Assembly (NCBI GenBank): GCA_025361205.1
Contig: JANYAS010000073.1
Coordinates: forward strand, 1-32,889
Source: Holophagaceae bacterium
GTDB lineage: Bacteria > Acidobacteriota > Holophagae > Holophagales > Holophagaceae
Direction: 5' to 3'
DNA length: 32,889 nt
The translations under genes were made by a program, and so were the position numbers. Shown one piece after another: positions 6,874 through 13,637 of the stretch. The notes beneath the pieces are model-generated. The model saw only the letters and a list, made by a program, of their open reading frames with translations, was not told the origin of the DNA and searched no databases. How positions within the stretch are numbered: position 1 is the stretch's first letter; every line of letters begins with the position of its first letter.

Positions 6874-8405
6874 GGTTCACCCGTCCTGTTGGCCACGCCC
6901 CGGTGCCCCTGGAGGCTCTGGAGCTGCCCGGTCTCCATGTCGGTCAGAAGCTGTTGTAATTCGAGAAGGAAAATCATGCCGTTATCGAGGCGGGCGACTT
7001 TCTCGATGTAGCGATTGGCGCCCACGGCGGTCACGGAGGGCGGGGGGCCAAACCGGCTCATTTCGACCGGGCGCACCTCGTCCACGGCATCCACAACGAG
7101 GCCCGTGAACACGCCGCCGATGCTCGTGATGAGGATGCGGGAGAGGGTGGTGGCCTCCACCCGTGCCAGACCAAACCGGGTGCGGAGATCCACCACGGGC
7201 ATGACCTCACCCCGGAGATTCAACACCCCATCCACGAAGTGCGGGGCCCGGGGCACTGGTGTGATCTGGCCCACCATGATGATCTCGCGGACCTCATGGA
7301 GACGCAGGCCGTAGCTCTCGGGTCCGAGCCGGAAGACCACCAGTTCGAGGCTGGGTACCGCCTCCTGGGCGCGGGTGTCCGCCAGGCCAAGGCCCTGGCC
7401 CATGGCGGCGATCTTCGCCTGGTCGTCGCCGGTGATGATCTTGAGCACGTTGATGAGGCTCACCATGCGGCCTGGCAGGATGAGGATGCCCTCCAGGTGC
7501 TCTCGTTCGGACTCCGACAGGGTCTGGGGCGGCGGCAGGGTCTGGCCCTCCTGCACCCTCAGGATCTCCTGGATCTCATCCACCACCACGCCGATCCTCG
7601 CCGTGCCGAACGAGAGAAGGACCACCATGTCGCGCTTGCGTTCCGAAGTGCCCTGCTCGATGGAGAGGATCTCGGAGAGATCCACGAGGGGCATGACCTG
7701 ATCCCGCAGGCAGATCACCCCCAGTACGTAGTCCGGGGCATCGGGGACCTTGGTCACGGGAGGCAGTTCGACGATCTCCTCCACCTCCTGGAGGGCGATG
7801 CCGAAGGACTCGGCCCCGAGCCGGAAGGTCACGAACGGTGTTCCATCTTTCGCGAGCTCTGCTTCCGCATTCGACTCGCTGAAGCCCACTATTCCGACGA
7901 TGCCGAGGTCCTTGAACTCAGCCCGGCGGGTGAGTTCGGAGCTGTCCAGGAGCTTTTCAAGATGGATGAGCGTGATCAGGCGGGTTCCCACGGTGACCAT
8001 GCCCGCCAGGTACTCGGCGCGGATGCCAGCCACCAGGGGTGGGGTTTCCCGGACGGTGTGGTCCTCCAGGCGCACCACTTCGGCGACGGAATCCACCTGA
8101 AGTCCCGTGGGGCCGCTGGCCAGTCGCATGACAATGATGCGGGTCTTCGAGGTGGTTTCCTGGGGCGCCAAGTGGAACCGGACCCGGCTGTCGATGACCG
8201 GAATGATCATGCCCCGCAGGTTGATGACGCCCAGGATGAAACTCGGGCTGCCGGGTACCGGCGTGACGTCGGTCCGGTGGGTGATCTCCTGGACTCGGTC
8301 GATGTCCAGGCCGAACTCCACGCCGTCCAGGGTAAAGGTCACCAGCTGGCCCGAGGGCACCAGCTCCGTGGTGAGAAGGGCCTGGGTGGACTCGGCGGCG
8401 GCCAT
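6870..8405 (-). CDS. Triple CheW-domain scaffold protein
   Basis: This 511-residue protein is three CheW domains in a row (about 18-160, 185-325, 355-495). Each has the hallmark strand pair: GVINLRGMIIPVID, GVICLRDQVMPLVD and GVLNLRGEVMPVVD. No receiver domain, so it is not CheV. CheW domains bind CheA's regulatory domain and receptor tips; a three-domain chain could bridge several partners in one array. The three domains are clearly divergent from each other, so the triplication is old. It starts 3 bases after the CheZ-like gene's stop and overlaps cheA by 4 bases, which implies coupled production of scaffold and kinase. Confidence 0.93.
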   Translation of the reverse strand: MAAAESTQALLTTELVPSGQLVTFTLDGVEFGLDIDRVQEITHRTDVTPVPGSPSFILGVINLRGMIIPVIDSRVRFHLAPQETTSKTRIIVMRLASGPTGLQVDSVAEVVRLEDHTVRETPPLVAGIRAEYLAGMVTVGTRLITLIHLEKLLDSSELTRRAEFKDLGIVGIVGFSESNAEAELAKDGTPFVTFRLGAESFGIALQEVEEIVELPPVTKVPDAPDYVLGVICLRDQVMPLVDLSEILSIEQGTSERKRDMVVLLSFGTARIGVVVDEIQEILRVQEGQTLPPPQTLSESEREHLEGILILPGRMVSLINVLKIITGDDQAKIAAMGQGLGLADTRAQEAVPSLELVVFRLGPESYGLRLHEVREIIMVGQITPVPRAPHFVDGVLNLRGEVMPVVDLRTRFGLARVEATTLSRILITSIGGVFTGLVVDAVDEVRPVEMSRFGPPPSVTAVGANRYIEKVARLDNGMIFLLELQQLLTDMETGQLQSLQGHRGVANRTGEP

Positions 8406-8408
8406 GGC

Positions 8409-9005
8409 TTACCCCTTCTTCTGAGACTTGAAAGCCTCGATCACCGAGTCCGCGTGGGCCTTGTTCTCGTCCGGCGTGGTGCCGGTCTGGGCGATGGTGT
8501 GGCTGATGGAGGGCCGTTCCATGTCGCCCTTCAGGCCCGTTCCCAGCAGATCCACGATGTAGTCGTGAATCTGGCGCAAGTGGTGGACGATGCGCTCCAG
8601 CTTCTGGCGGGTGATGTCCTGGAACTGCATCAGGTCCATGGCCTCGAAGACCTTGTCCTGGATCTCCTTGCCGGCGCCCATGACCTGGTGGATGGCCGTC
8701 TGGACACCCGGGGACTGGGCGCCTTCATGGCGCATCATGTCGGTGATGAGCTGCTGCTGGCGGGCGACCAGGCGGCTGATCTGGTCCAGTTGGTCCATGA
8801 CCTTGTTGGACTCCCGCTCCGTCACGGAGGTGACCGTGTCCAATTCGGAGATCACGTGCCCGTTACCGTCCTGATGGGGCTCGGCATGGGGCGCGGGGGG
8901 TACCGCTGGCGCGGAATCCACCAGGGGGGCCTTGGGGGCCGCCTTGGGCTTCTTGGGAGCCTTGCCGCCTCCGGTGAGGAGGGCGTCGATTTCAGATTGA
9001 TCCAT
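8409..9005 (-). CDS. CheZ-like CheY-P phosphatase with FliM-like N-terminal peptide
   Basis: A 198-residue protein. The start chosen is ATG at 9005, with GGGAG just upstream; an in-frame TTG at 9023 would overlap cheY and lacks support. Residues 1-12, MDQSEIDALLTG, closely match the SQxEIDALLxG peptide by which FliM and FliY bind CheY-P. A Pro/Ala/Lys-rich linker follows (about 14-45). The helical body contains MQFQDITRQKLERIVHHL, with Asp130 and Gln134 placed as in the CheZ catalytic helix. The family role is hydrolysis of CheY-P to end the signal. The C-terminal tail (about 183-198) could be a second CheY contact as in E. coli CheZ, which is inference. Located directly after cheY. Confidence 0.85.
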   Translation of the reverse strand: MDQSEIDALLTGGGKAPKKPKAAPKAPLVDSAPAVPPAPHAEPHQDGNGHVISELDTVTSVTERESNKVMDQLDQISRLVARQQQLITDMMRHEGAQSPGVQTAIHQVMGAGKEIQDKVFEAMDLMQFQDITRQKLERIVHHLRQIHDYIVDLLGTGLKGDMERPSISHTIAQTGTTPDENKAHADSVIEAFKSQKKG

Positions 9006-9015
9006 GGTTTTCTCC

Positions 9016-9372
9016 CTACCCAAGGAGAGATTCGATCTTTTCCTTGAGGGTCTCCGGGGTGAATGGCTTCACCACGTAGTTGTTCACCCCGGCCTGTAGA
9101 GCCTCCACGATGTCCTCCTTGGCGGCGTTGGTCGTCACCATGAGGATCGGGATGGAGGGGTTCTGGGTGCGCACGGCCTTCACGAATTCAAGACCGTCCA
9201 TCTCCGGCATGTTCCAGTCGGTGATGATCATTTCCACCCCGCCCTGGCCGAGCTTTTCGAGCCCGCTCTTGCCGTGCTCACCCTCGACCACGTCGGTATA
9301 CCCGATGCGGGACAGGGTGTTGATGATGATGCGCCGCATCGTCGAGGAATCGTCCACGATGAGGATCTTCAC
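9016..9372 (-). CDS. cheY: Chemotaxis response regulator CheY
   Basis: A 118-residue single-domain receiver, the diffusible output of CheA. The acidic pocket is Asp7/Asp8, the phospho-acceptor is Asp52 in TDWNMPEMDG, the switch residues are Thr80 (or Thr81) and Tyr99, and Lys102 is in VVKPF. The Trp after the acceptor Asp is as in E. coli CheY. There is no output domain. GTG start at 9372 with GGAGG upstream. It precedes the CheZ-like phosphatase by 10 bases. Its target may be a flagellar switch or a pilus motor; the window does not decide this. Confidence 0.96.
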   Translation of the reverse strand: MKILIVDDSSTMRRIIINTLSRIGYTDVVEGEHGKSGLEKLGQGGVEMIITDWNMPEMDGLEFVKAVRTQNPSIPILMVTTNAAKEDIVEALQAGVNNYVVKPFTPETLKEKIESLLG

Positions 9373-9404
9373 GGGGGCCTCCTGAAAGGGGTGGTGGAAC
9401 AGGG

Positions 9405-9800
9405 TCAGAGGGAGGGCGAAGGCGCGGTGGCCTCCAGGAACTTCACGAGGGCTTCAAGGTCATCGGGGTAGACATTCTGGAACTTGACCCCCAGTTCGTA
9501 GCCCCCGGTGTCCAGCTGCTCGACACGGACGACCATGCCCAGGGCCACCAGGGGCCGGACCTCGGCGTCCTGTACGGGACCGAAGTGGTTCCGGAAGCGG
9601 CCCCACCCGGGCACCCGGAGTTCCAGCTTGAGAAGGGTGCCGAGGGGGAAGGCCCGAGGGGATTCGACCAGGAGTCCGCCGGCGGACACGTCCCGATAGC
9701 TGGTCATGGCCGGCGCCTCGCCTTTGTGGAAACTGAGTTCCTGGAAGCTCAAGCTGGCTTCCAGGGGAATCCGTCGGTACTGTCGGCGTTCCTGACTCAT
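9405..9800 (-). CDS. PilZ-domain protein (putative c-di-GMP receptor)
   Basis: A 131-residue protein consisting of one PilZ domain. The c-di-GMP-binding signature is visible: ERRQYRRIPL near the N-terminus (RxxxR) and DVSAGGLLVESP (D/NxSxxG). The start is ATG at 9800, with GAGG 6 bases upstream; the open frame extends to 9854, but the upstream start codons lack a Shine-Dalgarno. It sits 32 bases upstream of cheY on the same strand and is probably the first gene of the che operon, which suggests that c-di-GMP and chemosensory signals meet. Effector partners are unknown. Confidence 0.87.
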   Translation of the reverse strand: MSQERRQYRRIPLEASLSFQELSFHKGEAPAMTSYRDVSAGGLLVESPRAFPLGTLLKLELRVPGWGRFRNHFGPVQDAEVRPLVALGMVVRVEQLDTGGYELGVKFQNVYPDDLEALVKFLEATAPSPSL

Positions 9801-9838
9801 GGGCGTCCTCAAATGGGGCATCGGAGGGGGGGAGCCCC

Positions 9839-9907
9839 GACTTGAATCCTGCAAAAGCTGCCCCGAGGGTCCCCGGCCCGGGGCCGGCCTCGGCTAGACT
9901 TGAATCC
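9839..9907. repeat. 11-bp direct repeat flanking a GC-rich hairpin
   Basis: GACTTGAATCC occurs at 9839-9849 and again at 9897-9907. Between the copies is a strong hairpin: CCGAGG (9863-9868) pairs with CCTCGG (9888-9893), and CCGG/CCGG pairs inside it. The element fills the divergent gap between the PilZ/che operon and pyrR, so it may serve either direction. No T-run follows on the + strand. Confidence 0.75.
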
Positions 9908-9944
9908 GTGCGCGCGTCCCGATGGGGCGCACCCCGGAGGATCC

Positions 9945-10487
9945 ATGCCCGCTGCCCCAGGCCCCTGCCCTTCGCAGCCAGAACAGATGGAGGACACCCT
10001 CCGCCGGTTGGCCGCCGACTTGGTAGCTCATGTGAGGCCCGAAGAGGAGGTCGTCCTCCTGGGCATCCGGTCCCGGGGCCTGCCCCTGGCGGAGCGTCTG
10101 GCCACCCTGCTCCGGGCCCTCACCGGGGCGCAGGTGCCCGTGGGGGCCCTGGACATCACCCTCTACCGGGACGACCTCACGGAGATGGTGGGCAGTCCCA
10201 TCGTGCGCCCCACCGAGATCCCCTTCACCTTGAAGGAGCGCACCGTGGTGCTGGTAGATGACGTCCTCTACACCGGCCGGACGGTGCGCGCCGCCATGGA
10301 TGCCCTGTTGGACCATGGCCGCCCCCGCCGGGTGATGCTGCTGGTCATGGCGGATCGCAGTGGCCGGGAACTGCCCATCCAGGCCGACTTTGCGGGGCTC
10401 CGAGTGGAGGTCCCTCCCGGCCACCGGGTGGCGGTCCGGGTGAAGGAGATTGACGGGGTGGATGGCGTCACCGTGGAGGCCTGCTGA
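9945..10487 (+). CDS. pyrR: PyrR: pyrimidine operon regulator / uracil phosphoribosyltransferase
   Basis: A 180-residue protein, the usual PyrR length. PyrR binds pyrimidine-biosynthesis mRNA in response to UMP and often also has uracil phosphoribosyltransferase activity. The PRPP-binding loop VVLVDDVLYTGRTV is at residues 101-114, and SRGLPLAERLA and the DITLYRDDL segment are also family features. The start is ATG at 9945 with GGAGG 4 bases upstream; the frame is open to 9900 but that start has no ribosome site. Its TGA overlaps the pyrB ATG by one base. I see no classical PyrR-binding attenuator in the short leader. Confidence 0.94.
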   Translation: MPAAPGPCPSQPEQMEDTLRRLAADLVAHVRPEEEVVLLGIRSRGLPLAERLATLLRALTGAQVPVGALDITLYRDDLTEMVGSPIVRPTEIPFTLKERTVVLVDDVLYTGRTVRAAMDALLDHGRPRRVMLLVMADRSGRELPIQADFAGLRVEVPPGHRVAVRVKEIDGVDGVTVEAC

Positions 10488-11446
10488 TGCCCTCCGAACG
10501 CTACATATTCCCCCACAAACACCTGCTGGGCATCGAGCCCCTCAGTCCCCGGGACATCACCGCCCTGCTGGATCAGGCCCAGGCCTTCGAAGAGGTCTGT
10601 GAGCGGCCCAGCATCAAGATCGTCCCGGCCCTGCGCAAGAAGCTGGTGGTCAACCTTTTTTTCGAGAACAGCACCCGCACCCGCAACAGCTTCGAGATCG
10701 CCGAAAAGCGGCTGTCCGCCGAGATCATCAACTTCGATGCCGACACCAGTAGCCTGACCAAGGGCGAAACGCTCATTGATACGGCCATGAACCTGCAAGC
10801 CATGCACCCGGACCTCATCGTCATGCGCCACAGCGCCCCCGGAGCCCACACCCTCCTGGCCCGGCACATGAAGGCCAGCATCGTCAACGCCGGGGACGGC
10901 TCCCATGAGCATCCCACCCAGGCCCTGCTGGACGCCTATACCCTGCGCAAGCGGTTCGGCCGCCTCGAGGGTCTGCGGGTCGCCATCGTGGGGGATATCC
11001 GCAACAGCCGCGTGGTGCGGTCCAACCTTTGGCTGCTCACCCGGATGGGCGCCAAGGTGACCCTGGTGGGGCCCCCGACCCTGGTTCCCCAGGAGATGAA
11101 GGCCACCTGGCCCAGCATCGAAATCAGCCATGACTTCGACGCAGTGATCCCCAGCCAGGACGCCATCATGATGCTGCGCGCCCAGTTTGAGCGCGGCACC
11201 GGCGCCTACATCCCCGGCCAGGGGGAGTACAGCCGCTTCTTCCAGCTCAACTCCGCCCGCATGAAACAGGCGAAAAAAGATGCGGTGGTGCTCCACCCGG
11301 GCCCCATCAACCGCGGCCTCGAGATCACCAGCGAGGTGGCCGACGGCCCCAACAACCTGATCCTCGACCAGGTGACCAACGGCGTCCCGGTCCGCATGGC
11401 CGTGCTCTACCTGCTCTCGAACCCGCATGGAGAGCAGGTGCCTTGA
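10487..11446 (+). CDS. pyrB: Aspartate carbamoyltransferase catalytic subunit
   Basis: PyrB makes N-carbamoyl-L-aspartate from carbamoyl phosphate and aspartate, the committed step of pyrimidine synthesis. The 319-residue protein has the carbamoyl-phosphate site FFENSTRTRNSFE (STRTR at 62-66), HPTQALLDAYTL, the aspartate-domain GDIRNSRVVRSN and HPGPINRG. Residue order and length fit the catalytic chain; ornithine carbamoyltransferase is excluded by the aspartate-domain motifs. A regulatory chain PyrI is not next to it, and pyrC, a frequent neighbour, is replaced by the ORF6N gene, whose TTG start overlaps the pyrB stop. Confidence 0.97.
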   Translation: MPSERYIFPHKHLLGIEPLSPRDITALLDQAQAFEEVCERPSIKIVPALRKKLVVNLFFENSTRTRNSFEIAEKRLSAEIINFDADTSSLTKGETLIDTAMNLQAMHPDLIVMRHSAPGAHTLLARHMKASIVNAGDGSHEHPTQALLDAYTLRKRFGRLEGLRVAIVGDIRNSRVVRSNLWLLTRMGAKVTLVGPPTLVPQEMKATWPSIEISHDFDAVIPSQDAIMMLRAQFERGTGAYIPGQGEYSRFFQLNSARMKQAKKDAVVLHPGPINRGLEITSEVADGPNNLILDQVTNGVPVRMAVLYLLSNPHGEQVP

Positions 11447-12027
11447 GCGCCCTTCCTGCCGAGCGGGTCCTTCACGCCATCCTCGTCCTCAGGGGCGAGC
11501 GGATCCTGCTGGATGTAGATCTGGCGACCCTTTATGAGGTAGCGACCGGGGCACCTGTGCGTGCTGTCAAGCGGAACCTTGATCGGTTTCCTTCTCATTT
11601 CATGTTCCAGCTCGATGATGCGGAATGGGAACACTTGAGATCCCAATCTGGCATCTCAAGTTCCTGGAGGGGGCGCCGCTATCCACCCTATGCCTTCACC
11701 GAACAAGGCGTAGGGATGTTGTCCAGCGTTCTCCATAGTGAACGTGCCATCGCAGTGAACATCTCCGAAACTACCCCCATATCGGACAGTGCCCGTGCAC
11801 TGTCCTCCCGCTCTCGCCCTTCGGGCATTCGCGGACGGGGCCCCGTCATGCGGGCCTTCAGCCGCCTGCGACGCAGGCTGGCCTCCCACGCAGACCTCGC
11901 CCGCAAAATGGAAACCCTGGAACGCAAGTACGATGGACAGTTCCGAGTGGTCTTCGAGGCCATCCGGGATCTGATGGAACCCTCAGCCCCTGCCAAGAAG
12001 CCCATCGGCTTCCGTCTAAAGAAATAG
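11443..12027 (+). CDS. ORF6N-domain protein with in-frame insert
   Basis: A 194-residue protein with an ORF6N domain (about 12-107): ILVLRGERILLDVDLATLYEV, AVKRNLDRFPSHFMFQL, RYPPYAFTEQGVGMLSSVL. ORF6N occurs in phage and bacterial proteins and is thought to bind DNA. After the conserved Val-Asn-Ile the sequence departs for 27 codons (residues 108-134), then resumes with the expected MRAFSRLRRRLASHADLARKM and the C-terminal coiled part ending IGFRLKK. The start is TTG at 11443, overlapping the pyrB stop; no ATG/GTG start before the domain was found. Such genes are often mobile; here one sits inside a housekeeping gene row. Function in the cell is unknown. Confidence 0.85.
   Translation: MSALPAERVLHAILVLRGERILLDVDLATLYEVATGAPVRAVKRNLDRFPSHFMFQLDDAEWEHLRSQSGISSSWRGRRYPPYAFTEQGVGMLSSVLHSERAIAVNISETTPISDSARALSSRSRPSGIRGRGPVMRAFSRLRRRLASHADLARKMETLERKYDGQFRVVFEAIRDLMEPSAPAKKPIGFRLKK
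11764..11844 (+). repeat. 81-bp palindrome-rich in-frame insert in the ORF6N gene
   Basis: The insert adds 27 codons where the family has about one. It contains GGACAGTGC-CCGT-GCACTGTCC (11784-11805, perfect 9-bp stem), GCCC-TTC-GGGC (11816-11826) and the 14-bp palindrome GACGGGGCCCCGTC (11834-11847), which crosses the right boundary. No stop codon and no frameshift result. No clear target duplication is seen at the edges. Confidence 0.6.
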
Positions 12028-12029
12028 AC

Positions 12030-13562
12030 ATGACCGCTATGATCCAAGGCCCCATCACCCTCCTCATCCTTGACGGTTTCGGCGACGGTCCGCGGAACGC
12101 CTTTGATGCCACCTTCCTGGCCGCCATGCCGCGTTTCAACGCGCTGCGGAAGATTTACGCCACGACCCAACTGATGACCAGTGGCGAGGCCGTGGGCCTG
12201 CCAGAGGGCCAGTTCGGCAACTCGGAAGTGGGCCACATGAACCTGGGCGCCGGGCGCGTGGTGTGGCAGGAGCTCACCCGCATCGACGCCGCCATCCGGC
12301 GGGGCACCTTCCGCGAGAACGCCCCCATCGGCGCGCTACTGGCGGGGCTCAAGGCTTCCGGCAAGCGGCTCCATCTGTTGGGCCTGGTGAGCGATGGCGG
12401 CGTCCACAGCCACCAGAACCACCTCGTGGCCCTGGCTCAGTGGGCCCAGGCGGTCGGCCTCCCCACCACCATCCACGCCATCACCGATGGCCGCGACACC
12501 GCCCAGAAAAGCGCGGACGGCTTCCTTCAGTGGCTCACGTTCCAGCTGCGGGCCTGCCCCCTGGTGACCATCGGCTCCGTCTGCGGCCGCTACACGGCCA
12601 TGGATCGTGACAAGCGCTGGGAGCGCACCGAGCAGGCCTGGAAGCTCTACGTGGACGGCGACGCCCCCCAGCAGGCAACCGACGCCCTGGCCGCCATCGC
12701 CGCCGCCTACGAGCGCGGCGAAACGGACGAGTTCGTGGCCCCCACCAGGCTCGATGCCTTCCACCCCATCGCCGATGGCGACGGCGTGCTGTTCTACAAT
12801 TTTCGCGCGGACCGGGCCCGCCAGATGTGCCATGCCCTGGTGTACCCCGCCTTCAGCGGCTTCACGCCCAAGCACCGCCCGGCCGTGAACCTGCTGACCT
12901 TCACAGCCTACGACGTGGAACTGGAGCCCTACCTCGCCGTGGCCTACCCACCCCAGAGCCTCGACCACATCCTCGGCGAGCTCATCAGTGCCCAGGGCTG
13001 GCGGCAGTTCCGCACCGCCGAGACGGAGAAGTACGCCCACGTCACCTACTTCTTCAACGGCGGGCGGGAGGCGCCCTTCGCGGGCGAGGCGCGCCAACTG
13101 GTGCCATCCCCCAAGGTGGCCACCTACGACCTGCAGCCCGAAATGAGCCTGGCGGAGGTGAGCCAGGGCCTGGAGGCGGCGATCCGGTCGGGCCAGTACC
13201 GCCTGCTGGTCTGCAACCTCGCCAACCCCGACATGATCGGCCATACGGGCGATCTGGCCGCCGCCGTCACTGCCTGCGAGGCCGTGGACGCCGCCGTGGG
13301 CCGCATCACCGATGCCACCCTGGCCGTGGGGGGCGCCCTCTTCATCACCGCTGACCATGGCAACTGCGAGTGCATGCGGGACGAGGGCGGCAATCCCCAC
13401 ACCTCTCACACCCTGAATCCCGTGCCCGCCGTCCTGGTGGCTGGAGGCTTCGAGGCACGACAACTCCGTGCAGGCGGGGCCCTTAATGACGTGGCTCCCA
13501 CCCTCTTGAAGCTGTTCGGCCTTGCGCAGCCCGGGTCCATGGATGGGAAGAGCCTCTTCTAG
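12030..13562 (+). CDS. gpmI: Cofactor-independent phosphoglycerate mutase
   Basis: GpmI interconverts 3- and 2-phosphoglycerate in glycolysis and gluconeogenesis, using two metal ions (usually Mn) and a phosphoserine intermediate. The 510-residue length is typical. Visible are the metal-binding LILDGFGDG near the N-terminus (Asp15), the catalytic Ser65 in GNSEVGHMNLGAG, ITDGRDT, and the C-terminal metal sites NPDMIGHTG, TADHGNCE and HTSHT. The start is ATG at 12030, 2 bases after the ORF6N stop; a second ATG at 12039 is possible, since neither has a strong Shine-Dalgarno. Likely cotranscribed with pyrRB. Confidence 0.97.
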   Translation: MTAMIQGPITLLILDGFGDGPRNAFDATFLAAMPRFNALRKIYATTQLMTSGEAVGLPEGQFGNSEVGHMNLGAGRVVWQELTRIDAAIRRGTFRENAPIGALLAGLKASGKRLHLLGLVSDGGVHSHQNHLVALAQWAQAVGLPTTIHAITDGRDTAQKSADGFLQWLTFQLRACPLVTIGSVCGRYTAMDRDKRWERTEQAWKLYVDGDAPQQATDALAAIAAAYERGETDEFVAPTRLDAFHPIADGDGVLFYNFRADRARQMCHALVYPAFSGFTPKHRPAVNLLTFTAYDVELEPYLAVAYPPQSLDHILGELISAQGWRQFRTAETEKYAHVTYFFNGGREAPFAGEARQLVPSPKVATYDLQPEMSLAEVSQGLEAAIRSGQYRLLVCNLANPDMIGHTGDLAAAVTACEAVDAAVGRITDATLAVGGALFITADHGNCECMRDEGGNPHTSHTLNPVPAVLVAGGFEARQLRAGGALNDVAPTLLKLFGLAQPGSMDGKSLF

Positions 13563-13637
13563 CCATGCCTGCCACCCCACGACGGCTGGACTTTGACTCG
13601 GCGCTCTTGGATGCCGATGCTCCACCAGAGGTGAAGA

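Noticed and set aside
4741..7011. 756-codon open frame on the + strand
   Set aside because: It is antisense to cheA and the CheW-CheZ gene, is rich in His/Asp/Gly from codon shadows, and shows no domain; the minus-strand genes are certain.
7239..9047. 602-codon open frame on the + strand
   Set aside because: Antisense to the triple-CheW and CheZ-like genes, with shadow composition and no recognised motif.
9855..9944. Possible classical PyrR attenuator before pyrR
   Set aside because: There is a strong GC hairpin but no T-run and no recognisable PyrR-binding consensus, so only the structure is reported.
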